Below are positions 37,394 to 46,417 of a stretch of 64,000 nt of DNA, one piece after another. The stretch covers positions 652,204-716,203 of the forward strand of contig NZ_SNZV01000002.1 of assembly GCF_004364125.1 (NCBI RefSeq), written 5' to 3'. A program made the position numbers and the translations under genes. The notes below the pieces were generated by a model. That model worked only from the letters and a program-made list of their open reading frames with translations, searched no databases and had not been told where the DNA came from. The DNA is from Sphingobacterium paludis. Its GTDB lineage: Bacteria > Bacteroidota > Bacteroidia > Sphingobacteriales > Sphingobacteriaceae. How positions within the stretch are numbered: position 1 is the first letter of the stretch; each line of letters begins with the position of its first letter.

Positions 37394-38667
37394 TCGTTGT
37401 CCTGAGCATCTTTCCCTTCTCCCTTGTTAGGCAACTCCTCATAGGGGTTGATTTCGGATTCATGTATTTCTTTGTAATGAACTTTAGTGGGCGCCGTGGG
37501 ATTATTTGAATCAATTTCCACGTCGATCTTGACTTTTTTCTCCATTTTAGGCTTACGCACAACACCCCACTTGATCAGGAGTTCCTGCGTGGCGTTTATT
37601 TTTAAATGCTCCTTTTCAGGCTCGCCGATAAGGAAGCCAAAAGCTTGCATAGATGGAATAGCGTCAAATATTACTTTGATTGTTGCAGTAAGCGGTAACG
37701 CTAAGATTAGCCCGGATAGGCCAAATAGCATGCCCCCCAATAAAATAGCAATGATCGCCATTAAGGGATTGATACTGACTTTACTACCTACGATATTTGG
37801 GGTAATGACATTCCCCTCTAAAAATTGTACCACCTGAAACCAGGCAATGACGCCTACAGCGTACCAGGCACTGTCTTTCACGGCCAGCGCAAACAAGGCG
37901 GGCAATATGGAGCCGATGGCGATTCCGATATAAGGCAATAGCATCAATAAGGAAGCTAAGGTTCCAAAAAACCAAGCATATTCAATGCCCATAACCATCA
38001 AACCTACCGTATTTAAAATGGCGACAATTCCCATCACGGTAACCAGTCCTAATAGATAGCTTTGCACAACGTAATAGATCTTATTTAGTGTTTCGTGGAC
38101 CTTAGATTGCGGCACGCTTTTGAATGCCTTGAAAAAGAATTCCCGAAAGAAATCACGGTAGTAGAGTAGAAAAAAAGCAAACAGAGGCACCAACACTGCA
38201 CCCGCAAGAATATTGCCAATCGACCCAAATGTTGCAGAAGCCATCATCCCTGCGTTAGACATCATCTTGTTTCCCTGATCGCGCAATTGATCCATCAGGG
38301 CGCTCCGCTGAATACCAAATGATTCTTCGGTCCAGCGCTGCGCTCTTTCCAGCACAGACATCACTTTATCTGTGATGGCGGTAGCATCTTTACCTATAAT
38401 TATGCTTTGATGGACGATAAACCAGCCAATGACATAAAGCACCGCGATAGCGACAATGACAGACAGTATAGCCGCGGTAGCTTTTCCTAAGCGTAGTCGT
38501 TCAAACAAGCGAGCCATCGGATACAAAGAAATCGCTATTAAAATAGCAAAGAGCAGCGGCACAAGTACGGTCTCTGTCGCGTACATAAAACCCAACAACA
38601 ACGCCATCGCTAGAAGACTTGCCGCCAAATCCAGTGCGTAGGGAAATTTCTTTGAATTATTTTCCAT
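37390..38667 (-). CDS. AI-2E/PerM family membrane transporter
   Basis: The product is 425 residues from the ATG at 38667 (MENNSKKFPYAL); an ATG at 38688 adds seven residues. It has about eight membrane helices with the family core LLPYIGIAIGSILPALFAL and GNVITPNIVGSKVSINPL. A 95-residue acidic, charged cytoplasmic tail rich in Lys/Glu/Asn follows. Members include the AI-2 exporter TqsA, sodium/proton antiporters and permeases; specificity cannot be predicted. It overlaps holA by four bases, tail to tail. Confidence 0.85.
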   Translation of the reverse strand: MENNSKKFPYALDLAASLLAMALLLGFMYATETVLVPLLFAILIAISLYPMARLFERLRLGKATAAILSVIVAIAVLYVIGWFIVHQSIIIGKDATAITDKVMSVLERAQRWTEESFGIQRSALMDQLRDQGNKMMSNAGMMASATFGSIGNILAGAVLVPLFAFFLLYYRDFFREFFFKAFKSVPQSKVHETLNKIYYVVQSYLLGLVTVMGIVAILNTVGLMVMGIEYAWFFGTLASLLMLLPYIGIAIGSILPALFALAVKDSAWYAVGVIAWFQVVQFLEGNVITPNIVGSKVSINPLMAIIAILLGGMLFGLSGLILALPLTATIKVIFDAIPSMQAFGFLIGEPEKEHLKINATQELLIKWGVVRKPKMEKKVKIDVEIDSNNPTAPTKVHYKEIHESEINPYEELPNKGEGKDAQDND

Positions 38668-38691
38668 CAAAAATGTTTTTTCAAACAACAG

Positions 38692-39867
38692 TTAAGTCCT
38701 GCTTTTGTTTTTCTGATTCCAAAAAATAACGTAGAAGAAAGCGATCAATATAATGAAGCTATTGACGATAAAAATGTGTGGTATACGCGTTACGTTATCG
38801 CTATAGACGTATCCAGCCAACAGCGCCCCACCGCCGATGCCCACTTCAAGTGCTATGTACATGGTGGCCATAGCTTTGCCACGGTGCTGCGGTAGGCTGA
38901 GATCGATAGTCCACGCATTGACTGCGGGCGAGAGGATGCCCGTACCGATACCATAGATAATTGCTCCTGCAATTAAACCTTCAATGGAGTCTCCTAGGCC
39001 AATAAGAAGGACAGCAAGCGCAACGATAAAAAGGCCCACAATCATGACATGTATACGGCCATAGCGGTCTGCTACCTTTCCGGATATAAAGCGAATCAGG
39101 ATAGAGGACAGGGTGTAAGCGGTAAAAAAAAGGCCCTTATTTCCAATGCCAAGATATTCGCTCCAGTCGGGTATAAGGGTTAAGATCACGCCATAGCCGG
39201 AATACGAAAGGAGCGTCACGACTGCGGCAGGCAACACACGCCATTCGAGTATCTCGGTACGCCTGATTTTTAGCATCGAGGTAGAGAAACGCTCTTTATT
39301 TTGTAAGGTCTCGCGCATGTTTATTACAATAACGATGGAGAGCAAAGCGAAAAGCGAGGAGCTGTAAAACATGGGGTTGATCCCGTAGTTTTGGGCGATA
39401 AAGCTACCCACAGCAGGGCCAATAGCACCGCCTATACTAAAGCATAAGCCATGCATCCCCAGCGCCTCACCCCAACGATTTTGTGGAATAATATCGGCTA
39501 CATAGGCAGATGTTGCAGTGGGTTTAAACCCTGTGGAAAAGCCGTGTACCAAGCGAAGTAAAAAAAAGAGGGCGACCGAACTGATTACCGGGTAGAGAAA
39601 TCCGCAGACAAAGCAAACAACAGAGCCAACGGCCATCACCGGCACCCGGCCCCAACGGTCTGTTAGCTTTCCACTAAAGGGACGCGAGATACCAGCCGTC
39701 AACGTGAAGAGCGCAATAATGAGCCCCTTGTGTTCTCCGCCGCCCATTTTACTCAGGTGGTTGGGAAGCTCAGGGATGATCATATTAAAGCTCGCTGAAA
39801 AAAGAAGCGAACTCATGCAAAGAAGGGCGAAAGGTAGTGTATATATCGATTTTGAATCGTTCACCAT
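38692..39867 (-). CDS. Major facilitator superfamily exporter
   Basis: The 391-residue product has twelve predicted helices in two halves. The loop 2-3 motif GKLTDRWGRVPVM and its repeat GKVADRYGRIHVM, and GMHGLCFSIGGAIGPAVGSFI (an antiporter motif-C-like segment in helix 5), point to the DHA1-type drug/metabolite exporter branch. The substrate is unknown. Its start overlaps the end of the methyltransferase gene by one base, so the two are probably cotranscribed. Confidence 0.88.
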   Translation of the reverse strand: MVNDSKSIYTLPFALLCMSSLLFSASFNMIIPELPNHLSKMGGGEHKGLIIALFTLTAGISRPFSGKLTDRWGRVPVMAVGSVVCFVCGFLYPVISSVALFFLLRLVHGFSTGFKPTATSAYVADIIPQNRWGEALGMHGLCFSIGGAIGPAVGSFIAQNYGINPMFYSSSLFALLSIVIVINMRETLQNKERFSTSMLKIRRTEILEWRVLPAAVVTLLSYSGYGVILTLIPDWSEYLGIGNKGLFFTAYTLSSILIRFISGKVADRYGRIHVMIVGLFIVALAVLLIGLGDSIEGLIAGAIIYGIGTGILSPAVNAWTIDLSLPQHRGKAMATMYIALEVGIGGGALLAGYVYSDNVTRIPHIFIVNSFIILIAFFYVIFWNQKNKSRT

Positions 39868-40622
39868 TATTTTTTAGCTAAAGATTGCCGCGTCAGTTCG
39901 GAGCAAAAAATCGTGGTGGCGATTGCCACATTGAGTGATTCTGCCTCGCCTACGCGCGGTATGGTAACCGCATGTTCCACGGCCTCCAGCAACGCAGGGC
40001 TAATTCCGTTCCCCTCATTGCCCATGATAATGAGCCCGGCTTTTCCGAAATCCGTCTTATAGATTGATTCTCCATGCAAAACAGCTCCGTACGTTGGGAG
40101 TTGGGCATCGGCAATAAAATCAACTAAGTCTGTATACGTAATCTTTATACGCGCCAAAGAGCCCATCGTCGCTTGCACTACTTTCGAATTGTAGGCATCT
40201 ACCGTGCCCAGCGAGCAGATGAGCTGCCGAATTCCAAACCATTCTGCTGTTCGGATGATGGTTCCCAAATTTCCCGGATCTTGAATATCGTCCAGTAGCA
40301 GACTATGCTCGTTCCGAACGATCGTCCAATCAAACGCCTCCGCCTCCGGTAAATGAACCAATGCCAAAACCCCTTGCGGGTTGGTTAATGTAGAAATTTT
40401 ATGAAATTCAGCGGCACTGACTTCAACATATTTTATTTTCTGCGGTAAATTAGGCATTTTTGCCGCAGCTTCTGCTGTGGTAAATATGCTATGGATTTGA
40501 TAATTGGACGAAATAAATTCCAACACGGATTTTATTCCTTCCACAAGGAAAAGACCGTGTTGTTTGCGAAATTTTTTATGCTGCAATGACGTTACTAGAC
40601 TGATTTGTGCTTTTGATAACAT
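39867..40622 (-). CDS. SpoU/TrmH-family RNA 2'-O-methyltransferase
   Basis: The 251-residue product has an N-terminal substrate-binding domain (SLQHKKFRKQHGLFLVEGIK) and a SPOUT knot domain: LLDDIQDPGNLGTIIRTAEW, GLIIMGNEGNGISPALLE, and TIPRVGEAESLNVAIATTIF, the three classic motifs. It methylates a ribose in rRNA or tRNA; which site cannot be said. Its start codon is only six bases from that of divergent tamL, so their promoters must lie inside each other's coding sequence or share bases. Confidence 0.9.
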   Translation of the reverse strand: MLSKAQISLVTSLQHKKFRKQHGLFLVEGIKSVLEFISSNYQIHSIFTTAEAAAKMPNLPQKIKYVEVSAAEFHKISTLTNPQGVLALVHLPEAEAFDWTIVRNEHSLLLDDIQDPGNLGTIIRTAEWFGIRQLICSLGTVDAYNSKVVQATMGSLARIKITYTDLVDFIADAQLPTYGAVLHGESIYKTDFGKAGLIIMGNEGNGISPALLEAVEHAVTIPRVGEAESLNVAIATTIFCSELTRQSLAKK

Positions 40623-40628
40623 CGCTTA

Positions 40629-42989
40629 ATGATTAAAAAAGATATTTTTATTGCCTTTGCAAGTATAACGCTTTTGTTGCTAATTCTAGCATCGTGTCGC
40701 TCTGCGAAGTATTTGGAGGACGACCAAGCGCTGGTAACGAAGGTGAAAATTGAGGGTGTCTCTCCAGAACTTAAAGAAGATGCATCTGCGTACATATCAA
40801 CAGAAGTAAAGCCAAATTCACGTTTAAATTTGACGATTTATAACTGGTTTAATACGAAAGACGGGAGGTATAAACGAGACGGTATACGCAATGTGGGGGA
40901 GGCACCTCATGTACTCGACTCTTCGCTGGTCGAACTTTCAGCTACTCAAATTAATCGGTTTCTTCAAACACGCGGCTATTTTAACGCCATCGTAGAGCCT
41001 GTCGCTATGGTTAAAAATAAGAAAGCGATCCTGCAATTTGATGTGGCCTTAGGACAGCCTTTTCGGTATGGAAAAATAACCCACCATGTCGTAGACAGTC
41101 GAATTGATACCATCTATGCCCAGGCAGTGTTACCTTATTCGAAAGCTAAACCCGGCGAACAATTTAATAGTGGCGATCTGCTGGATGAGCGAGAGCGGTT
41201 GTATACAAAGTTGAAAGAACTTGGTTACTACGAATACTTGCGGCAATATATGCGCGTGGGGATAGATACCAATACCGTCGCTAAACAGGCAAATTTACAT
41301 GTGGATATCCAAAATCCATCTGAAAACGATACGCATGTGGTCTACTATATTGACAGTGTTTCCGCAACGGTACGCCTCCCTTATGGTCAAACCAGCAACA
41401 GGAAGTCAAGGGCACTTTATCATTCCATATCCAAGATCCAATATAAAGATGAAACGGGGCGGTTTAAACTCGCTCCACTAGCCCGGTATATGTATGTCCG
41501 GTCTGGTATGCGTTACAACCTAAAAAAGGAGATCCAGGCCTATGATAGGTTGTATGAAATGAATGGCTTCCGAAACGTGAAAATAAACTACCAAAAGGTA
41601 GATTCCAACAGGCTTCACGTAGCCTATGAACTGACGCCAAGACCCGTCATGGCAAACCAAGTAGAAGGCGAATTTACCTTCAGTTCGGGTATGAGCGGTT
41701 TCAACGTTGGTAATACCTTCTCGCATCGCAACGTTTTCGGAGGCGCCGAACAGTTGGAAGTTAAAGCACGATATGGCGTGCTATTTGATCCGCGGTTGGA
41801 CGGCAGTTTAGCCAGCAAAATTTTTAATAACGACTTTCAGATCGGCGTGAACCTCATCGTTCCACGCTTGATGACGCCATTTGAAAACTCTAGTAGTGGC
41901 ACATATGGTTTACCCCGCACCACGTTTTCCAGCACGGTACAGCTCTTTCAACAGGATGGTACCTATTCGAACCGATATTTTACAAACACCTTAAACTACA
42001 TATGGTACAGCGATGTGCATGCGCAGCATAGTTTAACGCCAATCTCTATTGAATACAGGCAGGGACGCTTAAATGATGACTTCGCGCGCCGTTTAGAAGA
42101 AGAGGGCTACCGTCTGTATATACGCAGTAACAACCGCGAATATTTTGGGCTAGGTGCGCAATATGCTTTTACCTATAACGCCAAGCGTCTTCTTCGTTTG
42201 GAAGACTTCAATTACTTTCGGCTGGGATTGGAAAGCAGTGGAAATCTACTCGGACTCGCCGCTAACCTGTTTCAATTTAACACTTCTGCTGAAGGTGAAA
42301 AACTGTTGTTCGGCGTGCCATACTTGCAGTATGCAAAGGCAGAACTTGACTACCGTTGGTATAAACACCTTTCCGGGAACAGGCAGTTTGTTCTTCGCTT
42401 CAATGGCGGTGTTGCCGTGCCTTACGGCAACAACTCCCAGCTGCTCATTTTCGAGAAGAGCTTTTACGGCGGCGGAATGAACGGCATCCGTGCCTGGCAG
42501 GCGCGCACGCTTGGCCCTGGGAACTACGATCGCAGTGGTCTTCAAAATGAGCAGCTACGCTTGAACCTTCGTAACCTCGATCAGTTAGGCGAAGTCAAGC
42601 TCGAAGCCAACGCTGAATATCGATTTCGCTTACTTAATAAATTTTTGGGGGCCAAGTTAAACGGCGCCACTTTCTTAGATGCCGGAAATATTTGGCTGCT
42701 TCGCGACAATGAATTTACGACATCCGGTGAGGGCACATTCAGGGCTGATAGGTTCTTATCGCAGATTGCACTGGGCACAGGGTTCGGTCTGCGGTTGGAT
42801 ATGGATTATTTTATGATCCGTCTGGATGCGGGCCTTAAGCTGAAAGATCCGCAGTTTAAAGGAAGCAACCAATGGGTGATCAAAGAGTTTTTTAACGCAG
42901 GAGAGTTCAAGAGGCAGTTTTATGAGGCACGACGGCCAGATCGGTATAACTTTATACAGTACAACTTTAGCGTAGGCCTACCTTTTTAA
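40629..42989 (+). CDS. tamL: BamA/TamA-family outer-membrane lipoprotein (TamL)
   Basis: The 786-residue product has a lipoprotein signal (MIKKDIFIAFASITLLLLIL, lipobox ILASC with Cys23). POTRA-like domains lie at about 35-300 (VKIEGVSPELKEDASAY, INRFLQTRGYFNAIVEPV) and a C-terminal Omp85 barrel with FEKSFYGGGMNGIRAWQART, the conserved lid-loop-like motif, ending in aromatic F. In Bacteroidota TamL takes the place of TamA in the TamL-TamB complex that serves outer-membrane biogenesis. tamB is not next to it. It is divergent from the SpoU methyltransferase gene, a common pairing. Confidence 0.88.
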   Translation: MIKKDIFIAFASITLLLLILASCRSAKYLEDDQALVTKVKIEGVSPELKEDASAYISTEVKPNSRLNLTIYNWFNTKDGRYKRDGIRNVGEAPHVLDSSLVELSATQINRFLQTRGYFNAIVEPVAMVKNKKAILQFDVALGQPFRYGKITHHVVDSRIDTIYAQAVLPYSKAKPGEQFNSGDLLDERERLYTKLKELGYYEYLRQYMRVGIDTNTVAKQANLHVDIQNPSENDTHVVYYIDSVSATVRLPYGQTSNRKSRALYHSISKIQYKDETGRFKLAPLARYMYVRSGMRYNLKKEIQAYDRLYEMNGFRNVKINYQKVDSNRLHVAYELTPRPVMANQVEGEFTFSSGMSGFNVGNTFSHRNVFGGAEQLEVKARYGVLFDPRLDGSLASKIFNNDFQIGVNLIVPRLMTPFENSSSGTYGLPRTTFSSTVQLFQQDGTYSNRYFTNTLNYIWYSDVHAQHSLTPISIEYRQGRLNDDFARRLEEEGYRLYIRSNNREYFGLGAQYAFTYNAKRLLRLEDFNYFRLGLESSGNLLGLAANLFQFNTSAEGEKLLFGVPYLQYAKAELDYRWYKHLSGNRQFVLRFNGGVAVPYGNNSQLLIFEKSFYGGGMNGIRAWQARTLGPGNYDRSGLQNEQLRLNLRNLDQLGEVKLEANAEYRFRLLNKFLGAKLNGATFLDAGNIWLLRDNEFTTSGEGTFRADRFLSQIALGTGFGLRLDMDYFMIRLDAGLKLKDPQFKGSNQWVIKEFFNAGEFKRQFYEARRPDRYNFIQYNFSVGLPF

Positions 42990-43519
42990 ACAAAGCCTTT
43001 AATTCCTGCGAATATACTTTCCACAATTTTGCTGAAATCCAAGCCTTTTGCATAGTGAAAATAACCATAGATGATGGCCAAGATAACCAGCACCGTTAAG
43101 AAGCGTTTGAATAGATAGCCCACTAGCAAGAAGGCGCCGGGAATAATTAAAAGCAGTAGCCCATTAATTTTGAAGGGTTTCAATGCTTGATCCGATTTAT
43201 AGATATAATACAATTTACCAACGGAGCTTTCTTGGTTTTTATGTTTAAAAAACACAAACGTGGATGACGCTAAAGGATGTTTCACGACGGCTACGCCATC
43301 ATGAAACGCTAAATCTTGTTCGAAGCCGTTCAGGTTAAAAACAAACGTTCCATTAATGGTTTCCAAGGGTTGCTCTGCGCTGTCTACAGCTATGATGGCC
43401 AACTTCCCATTTTGGGTCAGGTTTTCCTTCACGATAAAGTTACCAATATGCTGTGGCTGTGCTTTTGTCAGAAGCACACAGCAAACAAAAAAAGGCATGA
43501 TATAGAATGCTCGCATCAC
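42986..43519 (-). CDS. Exported protein with two C-terminal membrane helices, unknown
   Basis: The 177-residue product has a signal peptide (MMRAFYIMPFFVCCVLLTKA), a beta-rich extracytoplasmic region to about residue 115, then two hydrophobic helices (INGLLLLIIPGAFLLVGYLF and FLTVLVILAIIYGYF) and a short end. I do not recognise a family. Its stop codon shares bases with that of tamL on the opposite strand (TTAA), a four-base tail-to-tail overlap. Confidence 0.7.
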   Translation of the reverse strand: MMRAFYIMPFFVCCVLLTKAQPQHIGNFIVKENLTQNGKLAIIAVDSAEQPLETINGTFVFNLNGFEQDLAFHDGVAVVKHPLASSTFVFFKHKNQESSVGKLYYIYKSDQALKPFKINGLLLLIIPGAFLLVGYLFKRFLTVLVILAIIYGYFHYAKGLDFSKIVESIFAGIKGFV

Positions 43520-43676
43520 GATGTAATAGTTCTTTTTGCAATATTAGTTAAAATTTGCGTGGTTTACCGCGTGTATCCCTTACAGTAGTCAGGTTTCACG
43601 AAAGGGGAGTGCCACCCATGGTCGTACTTGGTAACAGAATCCAGGAGTTTGAGATGGCCACTTTTAGGTTTTTATG

Positions 43677-43708
43677 TTTGACTTTTGACTATTTCTTCCG
43701 TACATTTG
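43677..43708 (+). promoter_or_regulatory. Predicted promoter for the 86-aa membrane protein gene
   Basis: TTTG at 43677-43680 and TACATTTG at 43701-43708 are separated by 20 bases. The -33 lies in a short TTTGACTTTTGAC tract like the dispersed repeats. The leader would be about 20 bases. Confidence 0.6.
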
Positions 43709-43735
43709 CCCTGTATAAAAAGATTTTAGACTGAT

Positions 43736-43996
43736 ATGGAAAATACAGCGCCTCAAAGACCAGCAAAAAAAACAGATAATAACGCAAACCGCACGGAATA
43801 TTATGTTACATTGACTGTCGCTATCGTGATTGGGTTAGTAGGAGTATTCATCAGATTTGTTCCTGACGTTCTTCCCGCTTTAGATCAATTTACGTTTATG
43901 TTTTCATTGATCGCTAACTTAGCCATGGTTGTGGCAACGGTAATCGCGTTCAAAGTTGTTTTTGGGATATTAGGATTTGGAAAGAACAGATACTAG
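43736..43996 (+). CDS. Small two-helix membrane protein (86 aa), unknown
   Basis: The product has a polar N-terminus, then helix VTLTVAIVIGLVGVFIRFV and a second helix FSLIANLAMVVATVIAFKVV, with a short basic end. A consensus promoter upstream and a strong terminator downstream support a real single-gene unit. No family recognised. Confidence 0.75.
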   Translation: MENTAPQRPAKKTDNNANRTEYYVTLTVAIVIGLVGVFIRFVPDVLPALDQFTFMFSLIANLAMVVATVIAFKVVFGILGFGKNRY

Positions 43997-44018
43997 ATGC
44001 TGTTTTATAAAATAAATG

Positions 44019-44051
44019 AAGCTAATCGTTAGACAATGATTAGCTTTTTTT
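44019..44051 (+). terminator. Terminator after the 86-aa membrane protein gene
   Basis: AAGCTAATC (44019-44027) pairs with GATTAGCTT (44038-44046), loop 10 bases, then a T-run. Confidence 0.88.
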
Positions 44052-44102
44052 ATTTACTCTACCCATGTCTGCATGAGTCGTATACGATGGATAGAAACGT
44101 TG

Positions 44103-44160
44103 CCTGTATACACTAAACAAGCCCAAATCGAAAGATTTGGGCTTGTTTAGTGTATACAGG
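44103..44160. repeat. Perfect 27-bp inverted repeat with GAAA loop
   Basis: The left arm 44103-44129 and right arm 44134-44160 are exact complements over 27 bases, separated by GAAA (44130-44133). The inner part (CAAGCCCAAATC and complement) resembles a terminator for the minus-strand gene ending at 44170. The outer CCTGTATACACTAAA part has no T-run beside it, and the arms are far longer than a terminator needs. Confidence 0.9.
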
Positions 44161-44169
44161 GGAGACCGC

Positions 44170-44589
44170 TTAGCCGTTAAACAAAGACCAGGTGCTCCAT
44201 GGAATTCTGGACAGGATCAAAATAAGGCCAATGATGTAGAAAATTAAAACCGTTTGGTTTGCTTTCTTCGCATCGGCGATCTTCTTGGATTTGATATAAC
44301 CCACACTGATCAATACAATAGCAATGATCATAATTAAGGGGTGCTCTAGAAAATACAAACGTGATAAACTATTTTTCATGTTATCGCCTGAAAAAGACTG
44401 TATGCCCAGCGGCGATACGAAATAGATAATTAATCCGACAAGCAATTGCAGGTGAGCGGATATGAAGCCAATCAACGCAACTTTACGGTTGTAAGCCTTG
44501 TTTCCTAAATAATTTGAAAGGGTAATTACGATAGCAATCACTAAAGCCAACAACAAAACGATGGCTAGGGTCGAATGTAGATGTTTCAT
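44170..44589 (-). CDS. Four-helix membrane protein with conserved histidines, cytochrome b-like
   Basis: The product is 139 residues from the ATG at 44589 (MKHLHSTLAIVLLL); an ATG at 44601 adds four residues. Four membrane helices carry histidines in HLHS (near the start), SAHLQLLVGLIIYFVS and LEHPLIMIIAI. It ends LSRIPWSTWSLFNG, a motif of a Bacteroidota family often annotated as cytochrome b. The histidine positions suggest haem binding, but this is unproven. Confidence 0.75.
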   Translation of the reverse strand: MKHLHSTLAIVLLLALVIAIVITLSNYLGNKAYNRKVALIGFISAHLQLLVGLIIYFVSPLGIQSFSGDNMKNSLSRLYFLEHPLIMIIAIVLISVGYIKSKKIADAKKANQTVLIFYIIGLILILSRIPWSTWSLFNG

Positions 44590-44699
44590 TCCGGTTAACA
44601 TAAATTTAAAAATTTGTACATTATCTCTTCTCTAACATACAGCTTTAGCCTATTCGGCGGATGCTGTAGGGCAAATACGTAGCTGCCCCGACAAAGGTA

Positions 44700-46358
44700 C
44701 TATTTTGCCAGTCGCTTATCACTTATTTCTTTAAATTCTGACTGCTTTTTAAACGAGGGAAAGGTTTTTTCCATACTCATTGTATAGCCTATATCAAAAA
44801 ACAGGCGTATATCTTCCAATATGCCAGCAAAGTCCCAATGTTCATCCACCTGATCTGCGACAGTGTGGTAGCGGCCTTCCAGCGCTTTTTTACGATTTGC
44901 ATTTGCTATGGAATCTGCTGAAATCAATTCGCTGCCGCTTCCCATAAAGAGGCCAGGGACGCCAACTTTCACGAAGTTGAAATGGTCGGAACGATAAAAG
45001 CCCCCTGAAGCAGGGTTTGCATCACCATGCACGGTACGATTGAACTTTGCAGCGGAGCGGTGCACGTAGTCTTCAATTTCGGTTTGCCCGACCCCTACGA
45101 TAGATACATCTCGCGTTGCTCCCAGTGCACTGAAGGCGTCCATATTCAGATTAGCTACCGTGTTGCGCAACGGAAAAACCGGATGTTGCGCGTAGTACGC
45201 AGAGCCCAGTAAGCCCTCTTCTTCAGCTGTGACCGCTAAGAACACGATGGTTCGTTCTGGTTTTACCGACGCAGCTTGAAAAGCCTTTGCAATTTCGAAA
45301 AGGGCAGCCACGCCGGCGGCGTTGTCTATTGCGCCGTTGTAGATGGAATCGCCATCGACTGCCTCGCCAATGCCCAAATGATCCCAGTGTGCACTGTATA
45401 TGATCACCTCATCAGCCCGTTTTGTACCGGGCAGTTTGGCAAGTACGTTATTAGAGCTGGATTTTCGAATGCTATTTTTTAACTGTACCGCGGTGCTAAC
45501 GCCCAATGGTACGGGCTTGAAGCCTTTCTTCTTAGCACGCTCTTGTATATCTGCTGGCTGTCCTGCCAGCGCAAATAATTTGTTGGCGGTGGCAGCTTGT
45601 ATCCAGCCCTCAAATGCCGTCGCTTTATCATCACTCGTGTTTTCAACTAAGCTAAGTTGTGGCCCCGACCAGCCACTTCGCACCACATTCCAGCCGTAGC
45701 TTGCTGCATCGGTATCGTGGATAAGAAGTATGCCTGTGGCACCCTGTCGGGCTGCTTCCTCATATTTGTAAGTCCAGCGTCCGTAGTAGGTCATCGTGTC
45801 TGCCTTGAATAGCGTGTTATCATACCGGCCGGGATCGCTGACCATGGCTACGACGGTCTTTCCTTTGACATCGATACCTTCATAATCGTTCCAACCAAAT
45901 TCCGGTGCGACAATCCCAAAACCCACAAAAACCAGCTCAGATTCCGGAACATTAATCGCTGATTGAAGTCGACGACTACCGATTACATAATCCGATAGGT
46001 ATTCGGCAGTAAAGCTGCCAGTTTCTCCTTGAAATGTCAACGATTTTTGCATAGGCACAGAAGCCGTTTCTACCATCGGTACTTTCTGAAAATAGGAGCC
46101 GTCATTCGCCGGCTCTAGCCCCAGGGCTTTAAATTGTTCCTCAATGTAATTTACCGTAAGTGTATCCCCCTTGGTAAAGGGCTTCCGCCCTTGGAAGGTA
46201 TCCGATGATAGCGTTTTAACATAGTTGCTGTAGGATGCTTCCGTAATAGCCGTTAAGGCTGTACTATCAAGCTGTGTTGCGTCGTAGCTATTTCCTTGTT
46301 CATTGCAGGCGAAAAACAGGGGAAAAGCACTGCAGAGGAAAAGTATGTGGTTCTTCAT
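44700..46358 (-). CDS. M28-family zinc aminopeptidase lipoprotein with PA domain
   Basis: The product is 552 residues from the ATG at 46358 (MKNHILFLCSAFPLFFAC); the lipobox FFAC suggests a lipoprotein, and an ATG at 46373 adds five residues. A protease-associated domain lies at about 110-260 (KGKTVVAMVSDPGR, GATGILLIHDTDAA). The M28 core carries zinc ligands in SAHWDHLG, GAIDNAAGVAALFEIA, VTAEEEGLLGSAYY, NLNMDAF and RSDHFNF. It releases N-terminal residues from peptides at the cell surface or in the periplasm. Confidence 0.9.
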   Translation of the reverse strand: MKNHILFLCSAFPLFFACNEQGNSYDATQLDSTALTAITEASYSNYVKTLSSDTFQGRKPFTKGDTLTVNYIEEQFKALGLEPANDGSYFQKVPMVETASVPMQKSLTFQGETGSFTAEYLSDYVIGSRRLQSAINVPESELVFVGFGIVAPEFGWNDYEGIDVKGKTVVAMVSDPGRYDNTLFKADTMTYYGRWTYKYEEAARQGATGILLIHDTDAASYGWNVVRSGWSGPQLSLVENTSDDKATAFEGWIQAATANKLFALAGQPADIQERAKKKGFKPVPLGVSTAVQLKNSIRKSSSNNVLAKLPGTKRADEVIIYSAHWDHLGIGEAVDGDSIYNGAIDNAAGVAALFEIAKAFQAASVKPERTIVFLAVTAEEEGLLGSAYYAQHPVFPLRNTVANLNMDAFSALGATRDVSIVGVGQTEIEDYVHRSAAKFNRTVHGDANPASGGFYRSDHFNFVKVGVPGLFMGSGSELISADSIANANRKKALEGRYHTVADQVDEHWDFAGILEDIRLFFDIGYTMSMEKTFPSFKKQSEFKEISDKRLAK

Positions 46359-46417
46359 ATATAATGGAATCAAATGGTTTACAAGATGCTGTTCATAGAT
46401 CAGGTTGATAAATTTGC

